Origin: Chondrus crispus
Lineage: Eukaryota > Rhodophyta > Florideophyceae > Gigartinales > Gigartinaceae
NCBI RefSeq assembly: GCF_000350225.1
Contig: NW_005179218.1
Location: 39,125 to 103,124, forward strand
Direction: 5' to 3'
DNA: 64,000 nucleotides
This document shows positions 1-11,295 of the stretch, one piece after another. The notes under the pieces are model-generated. The model was not told the origin of the DNA, made no database searches, and saw only the letters and a list, made by a program, of their open reading frames with translations. The position numbers and the translations under genes are program-made. Positions within the stretch are counted from its first letter, which is position 1. Each line of letters opens with the position of its first letter.

Positions 1-2
1 TG

Positions 3-221
3 GACATCGATGTGGTCACTTCGTTAGTGCGCACACAGAACGAACTGCTGCAATTGCCCGTGGAATACAAGTCGACAAGCCGTCGTCCTTTGGATATCGG
101 AATCTTTCGGCCGGAATGGTGGAACGGGGAACTTCATCTGGGAACACTAGGGGAAAACGACGAACCTGTCCGAACACAGGACTTAAGCTTAGTTCGCTCA
201 ATGCCACGCAGAAGGAAATAA
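3..221 (+). CDS. Possible 3' end of an unknown gene cut by the window edge
   Basis: The frame is open from the first bases of the window and ends at a TAA at 219-221, giving about 72 residues without a dominant low-complexity pattern (it contains RPEWWNGEL and ends in the basic run RSMPRRRK). I do not recognise the family. The upstream part lies outside the window, so start and length are unknown. A short minus-strand frame overlaps it and looks like a shadow. It could equally be a chance open frame. Confidence 0.25.
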   Translation, partial: DIDVVTSLVRTQNELLQLPVEYKSTSRRPLDIGIFRPEWWNGELHLGTLGENDEPVRTQDLSLVRSMPRRRK

Positions 222-1246
222 ATTTAGTTTATACGGGCGATGGTGGCACGCCAGGCACGCCAAGAATGATTTTGAATCGAAACTCCGGATGAGCACTGCT
301 GTATGACGCACAACTAGAATGAGAAAAGCGTGCTCTTGGCTGCCCTCTGGTAGATGCAACTACTAATCGTTCGACAAGGTGGATGAAACTGCCAGGAATA
401 GATAGGGAGAGTTGCCGCAGCCCTCAACGCTACATGACTCGACAACGGATGCGTTGCCTCCCTGGAAGACCGCGTCTCCTGACGAATGCACACCTCCATC
501 TCTACCGGGGGAAAATAAAAACGGACAGATGAGAAGACTATCGCCGCCCTGCATGGATAGCGGCCAATTGCTGCTTGTGTGAGATCTTCTTTTTGGAATG
601 CTTGACGGTCCTCTCCGCGACGGCGGCAAGGCGGTCGAGAACGGGCAAGGTTTGTGGGCGGGCGGAGGTAAATGAGGGGAAAGGGGTGTTGGCGGCAAAG
701 CCGGCAAGGCTGATATGTGGGGTACACATGCTGAGAAAGAGAGGCGGGGAGTTGGGGTTGGAGGAGGGAGCGGGAGGAGGAAAGCGGGAGGAAGAAGGCG
801 GGGGAACGACGATGGGCAGGACATATAAATAAAGAGCGAGCATCGGGCGGCGGGTGAAAGGTCAATCAGGATAGAATGCGTAACCAATGGACTGAGAGTT
901 GGAGATACGCCACCCGGAGATGGGAGCTGGATGCGAGCGTTGTCACCACAAGATCAAATGTGGTACGGTAAATGTTGTCTGGGAAGGCGGATGGATGGAG
1001 GGGTGCGCGACATCCCGCCATTCCAAAGCACTGCGACAAATGCACCATATTTTGGTCCAATCATCGCTGCCCGCAACCATCGCTGCCCGCACTTGCGAGC
1101 ACATCAGTCTTCGCCTGAAGACCCATAAACGTACCCTTGCAGCAGACTCTACAATATCTGCTATTGCTCTCGATGCTCTCGATATGCAGTCTGTCGAGGT
1201 GCAAGTACTTTAATATTCACATTTACATGCTGACCAACTCACAGCC
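222..1246. other. No convincing gene
   Basis: About 1 kb between the edge fragment and the membrane-protein gene. Between 314 and 887 the minus strand holds overlapping Pro/Ser-rich frames in several phases (183, 174 and 101 codons), which is what C-rich composition gives by chance. A purine-rich tract (roughly 720-800, GGAGG-type) is followed by ACATATAAATAAA at about 820-833. I see no recognisable domain. Confidence 0.4.
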
Positions 1247-2762
1247 TCAAGCCACTTCGTCACTACCCATGCCCTCGCTACTACCCCCCTTGCCCGCAGC
1301 CATATCTTCCACAAATGCCACTCTCCGAACCGCGCTCCCATTGTCCAGTGCCGTGCAAGTCAGCCCCGCTGCGTCCTTGATGTCCAACCTCTCCATCATT
1401 TTTGCTGCCAAGCTATTATAGGTCACGGGCACCCCTTCCGTCCTCGTCCGCCTCTTCATCAAAGATAATGCTGCCGCTCCGGCTCCCGTCAGGGCGACCA
1501 GCACGCAAAGCACCACTAAAGCCCAAGAACTCACCTCAGCCCGCTCAGGTCCACGAACAGGTTCTTGACTCTCCACCCTCAAAATGTCCCTTCTCTCCAG
1601 TTGTGTGATACCATACAGCGTCGCCCCGCAAAACGTTCGTATCGCCGGCGAGAGCGCTAACGACATTGTCGCTTCTATCACCCTTCCCCTTGTTCCAAAC
1701 AAAACGGCAAAGGTCTTGATCGCCGCCAGGTGGTCTCCGTCCATGGCCTCGCCTCGGTCATCATCAAGATATGGAAGGAATTTTGCCCAGAAAACCCCAT
1801 CCTGGCCAGAGACTTGAAGACTGTTGCCAGCCTCTATCTCGTCCAGCGTTTCAAACTCATAAGTGTCATCTTGCACGACTCCCGGCACAATGAAGCGGTA
1901 GTCCTGATCGTCAGTGAGGTAGCAATACACATGCGGGCTATCTTCAGGATCTGACAGGTCAGCGTTACGGTCCCCGGTGCACACCCCAGAAACGGATTTA
2001 ACAAAGTCCCCCTGGTTAAAATCGCCCTGAGACAAGTCTAGTTCGCCAGAAACTTGCAAATCCACATCTGCCTCGCGAAAACCGAGATTAACCTCGAGAA
2101 TTTCATTGACAGTGAGGGCGGCCAATGCAAAACTGAACGGTTCCTCAACGTCGTCCAAACCCGAATAGGACACGTCAAAAAGGACTGCCGGAAGTTTGGG
2201 CTTGAACTCGGTCTCATCAGCGCACGTGGGCTTAGCATTAAAAAACAAGGCCGAGTCGTTGCGGAAGAACTCGTCAGTCATGAAGCCTGCGGGTGCATAT
2301 ATGCGAAGGCGGTGTTTCTCTTGCCGTTGAACGCAGGCGGTGTGCAAGCGCTCAAGCCTGTCGATCCAGCGGCGGGGCGAGACGCCTTGCATCGAACGGG
2401 AGGCGGTCAGAGTGGGTGGGGGCATCTCCTGGGAGGTAATTATTTCGAGGAGGGGAAGGTTCTTGGGCTCTTGAGTGCTGGAAAAGCCAAACTCTGGAAA
2501 TAAGGAAGGCATTGAGGAGGATGACGATAACCCATGGGAAAAGAACGTGGAAGACTTTGCGCTCCTGAAGGCGATAAGGGACGTGGAAAAATGTGATTAG
2601 TCCGTCAGCGATTTGGACGTTTTCGCCGCGTCGGAGACGGTTTTTGGCGATGATGGAGGATAAGCCTTCGATACAAAAATGGAGAAGCTTGATGATGAGA
2701 TACTCGATGACGAGAAAGCGGAGGACGTTGGCGACGGGGGTGCCGAAGGGAAGTTGGACCAT
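1247..2762 (-). CDS. Hypothetical membrane protein, coding in two overlapping frames
   Basis: Two minus-strand frames together look like one gene. The upstream frame (ATG at 2762, open to 2352) has hydrophobic stretches around VLRFLVIEYLIIKLLHF and FPWVIVILLNAFLI, typical of membrane segments. The downstream frame (ATG at 2512, 421 codons, to 1247) has an acidic, beta-rich middle and a clear single transmembrane segment near residues 328-350 (WALVVLCVLVALTG) followed by the stop-transfer run KRRTR. They overlap by 161 nt in different phases, so an intron or a frameshift near 2480-2512 joins them, or only the second is real. A further ATG lies at 2914 in another frame (MSSAVKLAYQ). I do not recognise the family; a type I surface or endomembrane protein is an inference from topology only. 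Confidence 0.45.
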
Positions 2763-3169
2763 GGTTGGGGATTGTGTGGGAGATGATACGAACGAAGGGG
2801 GGTGGGTAGAGATTGCGCAAAGGCAATGATGGAGGTGAATGTTACCGAGGGTTTTAAGCGGGCATGGAAGAGGAGTAGGAGGTGTTGATAGGCAAGCTTC
2901 ACAGCGCTACTCATGATACTGTATGGGCAGGGAAGATAGATTCGAAATTCGACGGCTCGTTTTGATAGATGTGTCGGTGGATGAGAGTTGGTGTATGTGA
3001 ATTGACGAGGCTGGAGAAGCAGATGCTTGACAGCAGTCAGTTGCTGTTGACATCAACAGCAGTCGGATGAACAACAAGTGCTGTGTACTGTGGCACACAG
3101 AAAGAGGGAAAGGAGAGGTGTGTGCGATAACAGATGAGTCTGATAGCGATGGATGTACTGTAAGAGACG

Positions 3170-4409
3170 TTGCTTCCGGCCGTCGAAAAGATCAAGTACC
3201 TAGGCCACGTCGTTCGGCCAGGTACGCTAGAATTCGACGCGGCGCGAATCGCCGCATTAGAACAAGTGAGGTACCCTCAAACGCAGACGCAGCTCAGAAG
3301 CTTTCTGGGACTTTGTAATGTATACCGCAGGTTCGTCCCACACTATGCGAAAATCGCGCATCCGCTCAACCAACTATTGAAGAAGGGACAACCGGTCCGG
3401 TTGGAAGGATTCGACGAACCATGCGAAAAAGCTTTTCATAAGCTCAAGGACGCTATCTTGGCACCACCGGTGCTGGCGCTGCCGAAGAAGGATCTTCCGT
3501 ATTCGGTAGATACCGATGCCAGCGACTATCAAATCGGCGCTGCCTTATTTCATACGCATCCGGATGAGCAACGTAAACCTATCAGGTTCTTTTCCAGAAC
3601 GTTAGCTGCAGCCGAGAGGAATTATTCTGTATCAGAGAAGGAATGTTTGGCGGTGATTTGGGCCGTCCAGACATTGAGGACATATTTGTATGGCGAGCAC
3701 TTCATAGTGCATACCGACCATGCCTCGTTGAGGTGGTTGATGAACGTAACGGACCCAAGTGGACGTTTGATCCAATGGAGGCTACGCCTCTCGGAATTCG
3801 ATTTTGAAATCAAGTACAAAAAGGGAAAGGCTAACAGCCAGGCGGACGCTTTATCAAGGTTACTAACGGTGGGAGAAACAGTCAATGATATCGACGACGA
3901 AATCCCGTGCTTTATGGCCGAACTGGCCGACGCAGCAGAAGGCGACGAGGAAGATTTTGACAGGGTAGACGACATCCTCGCTCTTCAGGAGGGGGCGGCC
4001 TCCGACTGCCTCGATCATTTCCAAGCAATCACGCTGGAGGAGCTCAATCGCGAGCAGGCCGTCGACCCTTTCTGTACCCGGATCAAGGAGGAAATGGACG
4101 CTGGAAAGACGAGAACGTTCACAACGGAAGCTGGAGAATTCGAAGGAACTTTATGCGGAGACGCGGCTGAGTTCGTACAGGCAGTGATACCGCAGTCACT
4201 GAAGGACCGAGTCCTAGGGCTGAGCCATTATGCCAAATTGGCAGGGCACCCAGGCGGCAGGAAGCTATACAAGACGTTGAGAAGATCATTTTATTGGCCT
4301 ACGATGGCCCTGGATTGCTACGCTGTAGCAAGGAATTGCGCAGATTGCGCCAGAGAAAGGGTGAAATTACGGAAGAATACGAAAGAAATGAAGTTGTTCA
4401 CACCCAAGT
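3170..4409 (+). pseudogene. Gypsy pol fragment: RT end, RNase H, integrase zinc finger
   Basis: The frame opens with the RT thumb/connection signature (KYLGHVV, then RSFLGLCNVYRRFVPHYA). RNase H follows with DTDASDYQIGA, the glutamate in SEKECLAV and HTDHASLRWL, so its acidic residues look present. Near codon 355-400 comes the integrase HHCC finger: H in LSHYAKLAGH, then CADCAR. The frame stays open to 4780 but the homology leaves it at about 4400, where the motif ACACCCAAG occurs twice 14 bp apart, suggesting a small local duplication that shifted the reading frame. What follows in this frame (to 4780) is spurious. Confidence 0.85.
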
Positions 4410-5751
4410 GTGCACACCCAAGCTCCGCTGGAATTTGTCGCTATCGACATCCTCGGAGAATTAATCACAACGAAAAGAGGAAACCGCTACATCCTCGTGA
4501 TCAGCGACCGATACTCAAAATTGGTACGAACCGTACCACTCGAGAACATTACAGCTGCGCACATCGCACAAACCTTCGTTCACCATTGGGTATTCGTGTA
4601 CGGACCGCCGGTCAAGCTGCTTGTAGTATAATGACCGGCGCGAGCGCGCGGAGGTCACCGGACGGCCGTATACGGTATACACGTGGGCGGCTGTGCCCAC
4701 GTGTAGCGAGCGCGCGCGCATGCCGAGCGGTCGTAATCTGGCGTACGTGTACAGTAGTGCACGTGTCGTCCGAGCGGTAGTCTACGCGTGTTACGTGTGC
4801 GCGTTAGCACACGTGTCGTCCGTGCGGTAGTCTGTAAGCAACACGCGTGTACAGTAGTGCACACGTGTAGTAGCAGCGTCCGTGCGGTAGTAGCAATTAT
4901 GGCGCTAGTTTTTTAATTGTGTACAGTACCCGGTACGCACTAGGCGGCAGGTACTGCACTACTGTACTGGGACAGGTGTCCGAGGCGTCCCTCTGCGGGG
5001 TTAAGACCTGGCACCCGTCCCCACCAGTAAACGGGGGCACGCTCGCCCCCGTCCCTTTTGCGCCTACGTACGTCCGTTCTCGGTTGTCCGTCGCGCGCGC
5101 TGGCTTCTAACCCGTTACCGGTCGCTCCCGTTCACGCACCCCGGGGCGACTGCGCGTAACCGGCCAGTGAGCCACTCCCTTTTCGCGAGCTCGTCCGATC
5201 GGTTCAATTGGCGCGTCGCGTCCGCGCCGCGTGCTCCCTTGCTAAAGCCTCCGCCTCTCACCCAACCCAGGGCGGAGAGGAGTTATCCCACACTGCTGTC
5301 CAACAATGGAACACAGTTCACGGCCCGGTTCTTTCAGAACGTCTGCCGAATTCTCGGCATACGCAATGTGTTCACGACTACCTACCACCCGCAAGCCAAC
5401 GGCCAAGTTGAGAGGTTTAACCGCACGCTGACTTCCGCGTTGCGAAAATATGTTGGAGATCATCCCAAGGACTGGGACCTATTTAGCGACGCTGTGACGT
5501 TCGCCTACAACACGCAAGTTCATCGAACTACGAACAATGCGCCCTTCGAGCTGGTGTTAGCTCGGGCGCCGAGAAGCATTGCGTTACAATCGCAGCCAAC
5601 TTTGGAGAACTTCAGCTCGTCACGAGCATACTACCTGAAATGGCAGTCGTGGCTGGAGAGCCTAATGCGAAGCGCCGATAGGAGTTTGCGGAAGGAACAA
5701 GCCCCGGTACAAGCGAAATTTCGACGCACGCCTTCGCACACTGCAATATGA
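4410..5751 (+). pseudogene. Gypsy integrase core, split by a nested LTR
   Basis: The first half (4410-4621) carries the integrase core start with the first catalytic aspartate in FVAIDILGEL and continues to GPPVKLL. The second half resumes at 5293 with the SNNGTQF block, the YHPQANGQVERFN block containing the catalytic Glu, and a helical tail ending at 5751. Removing 4622-5292 plus one copy of the 5-bp duplication rejoins the two halves in frame, so the insertion is younger than the frame. The second catalytic Asp of the usual SDNG motif is Asn here. Confidence 0.85.
4622..5292. mobile_element. Solo LTR nested in the gypsy integrase
   Basis: The 671-bp insert begins TGTAGTATAATG and ends TTATCCCACA, the TG...CA ends of LTRs. 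It is flanked by the identical 5-bp sequence CTGCT at 4617-4621 and 5293-5297, as expected for a target-site duplication. It is rich in GC and in ACGTGTGC / CGTGCGGTAG motifs and has no coding potential. No internal retrotransposon region accompanies it, so I call it a solo LTR left by LTR-LTR recombination. The parent family is not present in this window. Confidence 0.8.
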
Positions 5752-6418
5752 GATCCCACCGGGGTCCTACGTGTTCCTCCGGAAGGAGCAGGGCACGGCT
5801 AGCGAACCGAAACACAAGCTGGCACAATTCGCCACAGGACCTTATCAGGTCAGAAGATCGGATCAACATACGGTAGTCATCGCCATTGGCGATCAGGAGA
5901 AACGCGTATCGCTAGATAGGGTGGAGTTAGCCCCAAGCCCGATGTACTATGCGCCGATAACTGGCCTACGCCAAGCGCTACAGTTTCTGGGAGAGCCGGA
6001 GCTAAACGAAGAAGAAGAGGTAATGGAGAACGAGGAACGTCCTCACACACCCCGTGCGCCTACGTCAGGGGACCAAGATAATTTAGTCAGTCAAACGCCG
6101 ACAGCGGAGACACCTCCAGACCTACGCGAGTTCGGAAAGTCCGGAGAAGAGGATGAGTTGGAAGATCTTCAGAAGCGGGAAGGAAACAGTTCAGAGAAAG
6201 GAGAGGAAGCGGAAAACACGGAATACGTAATCGACCGGGTCGTCGACCACGATTATCAAAATGGTAATTTGATTCTCAAGGTGGAATGGTACGGTTATAC
6301 GCCCGAGGACGCGACATGGGAGCCCATTAAGCAATTACCCCGCAGTGCGGCCGTCACGTATTTCCGAAGGAAGAAGTTACCCTTGCCGCCGCAAGTCGCG
6401 CACGTGCAAGCGGGATAG
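5682..6418 (+). pseudogene. Gypsy integrase C-terminal part plus chromodomain
   Basis: After a one-base phase change near 5700 the frame YKRNFDARLR leads into the SH3-like GPY-type region (LAQFATGPYQVRR), an acidic linker, and a chromodomain at about residues 150-205 of the frame starting 5771. The chromodomain shows the aromatic positions (EYVIDRVVDH, VEWYGYTPEDATWEP) that read methyl-lysine in chromoviruses and target integration to heterochromatin. It ends at a TAG at 6416-6418. The domain looks intact although the element is not. Confidence 0.85.
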
Positions 6419-9400
6419 TCATCGTCAATAGAATTAGCAGGTTAGGGAACACGGAGAAGTCAGAAATTCGAAACAAAGGGGTCCGCAAGCAAGGAAAGTC
6501 GGAGCGAGAGGAGTAAGGCAGTTTTCCGTCGGGACCGCCTTTACAAAAAGGGACTGACGAGCGACGCGTTCCAGGGAATTGAAGTGATACTATGCCCCCG
6601 GACGAGGCATTGAGCCTACCGAAAGACACACCCCCGTCATCGACGGATGCACGTGAAATGACAATCGGAATCAGTGTCCCGTCCTCGGAGAGCAATTTAA
6701 TCCAAAAACATTTTTGTTGCTGTCACCGGCAGCCGACGGCACACACAGGGGACGTTCGCCGTCGATCTGCTAAGATTGAAGACCGAGCAAGACACGTGCT
6801 TGTTTTGTACCACGTACTTTTACATGACCATCGTCCTCATCGAGGACTTACTTACCCACTGACCACAGTAACCCACTACTTTTGTTTTTATTTTGTTCTA
6901 TTCTGTTTTGTTTTTTTCTTTCTGTGTGTTTTCGGTTGTCTCTTGACGTGACGCAGGGAGTAAGAACCCGCACCGCGGACCAAGGTGAATCAGCCCTACA
7001 ACACATATCGGTCAGCGACCCTCGGACGAGCGTACCCAGTCCCGTGCGAGCCATCGATTGTAAGCAATTTATTACGCTGTGTTTCGAGCCGAGGAAGAAG
7101 TGTCTTCTACGAATGACTGAGCACGACGGACTGTGCCTAATTGAGTAAGTGTCTGGTAGAAACCAGACGGCGGAAGGCAAAAGAACGCGGAACGCAGTTG
7201 GAAGGGTGTAAGTGAAGGAAAAGCGTGGTGCTGTAGTCGTGTGTGTGTCGTGTTACCGTTCAGGGAAAGGAGGAACAGACTACAGTACTCCCTAAGGGAT
7301 AGCGGGCTGTGTCCGGCTGACGAGCGGGTTACCCTCGAGTCGAGGGAGAAGGAGGGGAAAAGAGCCAGTTGATGTAGAGGCGCACGCGAGGGAGGCCGAT
7401 CGAGAGGAAGTGAATGATGCGGGACGCGATAAGGCCGCGAGTGAAATGTTGGAATTGTATTGGGGATGGTCCCCATCCGGAGGCTCTCAAGTTGAAAGTG
7501 ATGCGGTGAACTGCGTCGCCGAGAGAGAGAGTAAGGACAATCGCCGGAAACGAGATCCCTCGGAGTGAGGAGAAGGGAAATGAAATGACTTAAGCCATTT
7601 TACCTGGGACCCCTGCCCATGAATGAAATGGCCTGCGCGGCCATGCCGTGGAATGGAAAATTTGCTGTAGTCTCAGGCTGACGTAATACACCTCCTTGGA
7701 TGCGATCACGCGCGGCCGCCGCACGCACGTGAAGGGACGCTTGGATCAGTGATCCGCCCTCGTAGAACATGATTTAATCAAAAAATGGGGATGTCGGCAG
7801 GGAGCTGCTGGACGGGCGGTGAAAGTTGAAAATTGAACACTGGTCAGTCTTCGAAATTTTAATCAAAATTAAGGGAAGGTACGGAACTTGTCGGTCATAC
7901 GAGAACGGAGTGTCGCTTGCTATAGCCAAAGGCACGAGTATCTGAGGCCGTCCGGCAACACCGTCACCAACCCCCGCGCGCGACGCCGACCACAACACCG
8001 AACGAAGACGTCGTCAAACCCGTTTCAAAGGCGTTGACTACGATCGAGAGACTAAGAAATCGACGCACGGCGAGCGGGAGGGTTCCCCCACGTGTGAATC
8101 TCGGAACGACCGCGTACCATCGGATACGCACACCGGCATAGGAGCCATCCCCCCCTCTCCCCAAAAACCGCGACAATTTCTGTTCGCAAAAAGCCTCGTC
8201 GCTCGCAGCGGCGAACGGAAGACGGAAGAAAGAAGGGGAACGGAACGTTTTTTATTTATTCATGAGAGGATCAAGAGTCTCGAGCCTTCTTCCTCCAAGG
8301 ATGTCCAGGAGGAACATTGAGGAAAGGACCAATCCAACGGAGAAGAAAGTGTCGCTCGACGAGCTTGTGACCGACAATCTGTCTGTTGCTTGTAGCGACT
8401 GACGTCGCCAAGCTCACGTCCTTGTTTTTACCCCGAGCGACCCACCATGGCAATTTTCTCTCCTGTTCTTTCCTGTTCCTTCCTGTTCTTTGACTCCCTT
8501 TCTAGCTGTCTGTTTTTTTATTTTCTGCTCTACGTTTGCTTGCCTGTTTATTTTTTTTCTTTGTGAAGGCGGAATACAACCCCGCGCCGCGACGTCGACG
8601 CGCAAGATTAGGACAGCCAAAAGGGCGCCGATCCCGACGAGACCCCCACGTTGAGGGGAGATAAGAAGGTGGATCCAGGCCTATACGCACGACGTGTGGA
8701 CGCCACAAGTTATGGCGGGAATTGCCTGGTTCAGTCGAAACCCCCGGATTGCTACAGTAGTATATCCGACGTACCATGCAGGGAAGGCGCTTGGCGCTGA
8801 CCACGATCGACAGATTGAGGACAGAAACTCGTCGAGCAGGGAGAAGTTATGCTTCTTTCGTTTTCGCTTTTGGTTTTGTCTTGCTTCGCCCTATTCTATT
8901 TTTTGACGTCGGAGACGCGATTGCGTCCCTCGGACGCTGACCGGCAAGACCACAAGGTCCCCGAAGGAAGGAAGAGAGCGATCTCCGAACCGACGTATTG
9001 TTGCCTTACGGTTACTATTTTAATGTGAAAAATACAAGTCATCCGTTGACCTGGGAGAAGGAAGAGTTAAATGGGGGCAAAATGTGCAACAGCCCTGCAA
9101 GGCAGTCACACAAAAAAAACTGACTAAGTCCGGAGTGGCTACGGCTCATTTCTACGTTCGAGGAATTGTCCGAGGGTGCGCAACACGGAAGCGTACGACG
9201 AGTAGGAGGGCAGCCGCACCAATTCTCCCCGCGAGACGGAGAGAATGCAGAGCCCGTGGAGATTACGTGGAAGAATTATCACAGTTTCGTTCAGTTCTTT
9301 TTTTGTTTCGTTTCGTCTTTTTGTCGTGTGAATTGAGCACCAGGGCATTTGTTGAGAACGTTAGCCCACTCCCTGGGTAATCTAAGATTGAATTGAATGA

Positions 9401-10800
9401 CCCCGCGTTATTTCATTTGCTCACTACAGTGTACGTTTCTAATACTTTCAAAGAAAAGGGTTTTTGGAATTGAGAAGATAGTTGAAGAGAAGGAAGAGAG
9501 GATCGCGGATCGCAACGAGAGCAGGGGCCCGCCGGACGAAGGGTAGCTAATCACCAACAGGCCAAAACTGGGATCGACTCTCGCTTTGACCGTCCGAACG
9601 GACGAGACGCAAAGGGATCAAGTTCCGATCGTGTTAGAAGGCTCGCTGATTTTGTTTGTTGTGTGAGGCTACGGCTCGAAGGCTGGAGAGAAAAGGGAAA
9701 GGCGCACTACGCACCTCCCCGGGGGAGCACATCGTGATGACGACATCGATCCGATGGGACGAGCCCTTGTGGACTCACACATTCGAAGACGTCCAAACGT
9801 TACTGTGTCACAGCCACGACGTGTTGGATAAAGAGGAGGAAAAGGAAATCCAGAAAAAGGAAGACGTTCGTGTTAGATAATGAGGAGGAAAAGAAAATCG
9901 AGGAAAAGGAAGACTATGATGGATAATGGTGTGACGTCAGGGAAAATTTAATTCTCACTTTCACAGATTCTTCGCACTCGCTGTGTCACAGCAACTGCAA
10001 AGAAAATATACATCCCCCAGCCGGTGGTCTGGAGTTTCTTTTCGGACTGGACGTTGGCATGGATGGTGATTTTAAGTGTTTTTAAGCGCACAACCGACAA
10101 GAGGAAGAACGGGCTTCCGTTTGGTTCATACGGCGCTTTTGCGATATTGTGAAGAAGGAATCGGCTGCTGGCCGCCCGAAGCCCCACGTATACCCCTACT
10201 GTCAGTACGAAGTTCGTTTCCTTCGCCACGTTGCGTTACGGGCAAAGACGGCCGCCGGACATGCCGCAAGAAACGTACATCGAGGATGGGAGGAAGAGAA
10301 TGTGCCACAAAAGAGGAGGAAAGTGAAGGTAACGGGGGATACGCAGGTGATTCATTTTATTATCCAAAAGGTACCGGATGACGTCGATAACCAGACGTCA
10401 CCCCAAACGGGTAATAATCCGAGAACGGATCATGGGGGAAGTCGCTCTGAGCGGCAGGTCAGTGGGGCGGCACACCCAAGGATTTTTCTTTCGGGAGTGA
10501 GGTAACGAGTCGAGCAAGGACTCGCAGATCATCGAGGGAAGCCCCTTGGAGAGCTTCACCTTTGATGGCATGAGCGTGGAGCAATGTTCAATGGATGCCA
10601 ATGGCGCTGTCGCTCTTTTTGGGAATTGATGGGGACAGTGGGGAAGACAACACTTCCCTAACCGACAGAGTTTCGGTATGCCCTGCCGAGGGGATATCGG
10701 CAGCAGGAGGAGGAGCAGCAGGGGCTGCAAGGAGAGGGGAATCTGGAACAGACGGTCGGGGACAAACGTCGTCTGCACGGGGATCTATGGCTCGTATGGG
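6419..10800. other. Long gene-poor stretch, no recognisable element
   Basis: No frame here resembles a protein family. The stretch holds T-rich tracts (6880-6930, 8455-8565, 9290-9320), GAGG/GGAAA-rich segments, and a short imperfect duplication at about 9829-9940 (GAGGAGGAAAAGRAAATC repeated). The 3' LTR of the gypsy remnant should lie here if it survives, but without a 5' copy to compare I could not delimit it. Confidence 0.4.
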
Positions 10801-10804
10801 ATTC

Positions 10805-11000
10805 GAGGGTAGTTGGGATTAAGAGGTTCGTGGGATTAGGGGAGTAAGGGATTCGGAGTAGTTGGGATTAAGAGATTCGCAGTTATTGGGATTAAGGGAT
10901 TCAGGGATTAAGGGAGTAGCGGTAGTTGGGATGAAGGGGATTAGCGGAGGGGGGTTTAGGAGAAGTTGGGCTTAAGGGATTAGCGATATTAGGAGATGAA
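10805..11000 (+). repeat. Degenerate GGGATTAAGG minisatellite (telomere-like)
   Basis: About 200 bp of loosely repeated GGGATTAAG(A/G)GATTCG / TTGGGATTAAGG / GGGATTAGCGG units. The core GGGATTA is a circular permutation of a one-base-expanded TTAGGG repeat. Related arrays occur at 43.46-43.64 kb (opposite strand) and 58.03-58.61 kb. Confidence 0.6.
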
Positions 11001-11295
11001 CGGTGGGGAGGATGAGTGGATGTTGTGTATTGGTAAAGATAAATGGGTATATAATGGGGCTGGCATGGCATGTCGGGGTGAAGTATAGATTGCAACTTTC
11101 GTGGTCGTCGGCTGGTGACTCTCTTTTTACTTGCTGAACATCTTCTGGGTGTCCTTGTCGTTGTCGTCTTGTTTGGAGTGTGTGTGTGTTTGTGTTTGTG
11201 CCATTGGGTCAGTCTCTTGGTTTTCTTTCGTCATTCTTTTTTCCCTTCTCTGTGTTTCAACTTTTGTCTCTCAACGTTTCTTTTTCGACGCAGTC

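Larger units (their letters stand above)
3170..6418 (+). mobile_element. Decayed Ty3/gypsy retrotransposon with chromodomain (chromovirus-type), 5'-truncated
   Basis: The order of pol domains (end of reverse transcriptase, RNase H, integrase zinc finger, integrase core, chromodomain) is that of chromodomain-bearing Ty3/gypsy elements. Gag, protease and most of the reverse transcriptase are missing: homology starts at KIKYLGHVV, near the RT thumb, directly next to unrelated sequence. At least two frameshifts (about 4400 and 5700) and a nested LTR break the frame, and the middle integrase aspartate position reads Asn (SNNG). No LTR pair was found flanking it. The element is therefore dead. Sub-parts are listed separately. 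Confidence 0.9.

Noticed and set aside
314..887. Overlapping 100-183 codon minus frames rich in Pro/Ser
   Set aside because: Open in three phases at once, as expected of a C-rich strand, with no domain.
4655..5110. Short frames inside the solo LTR
   Set aside because: They lie within a non-coding LTR and have no protein similarity.
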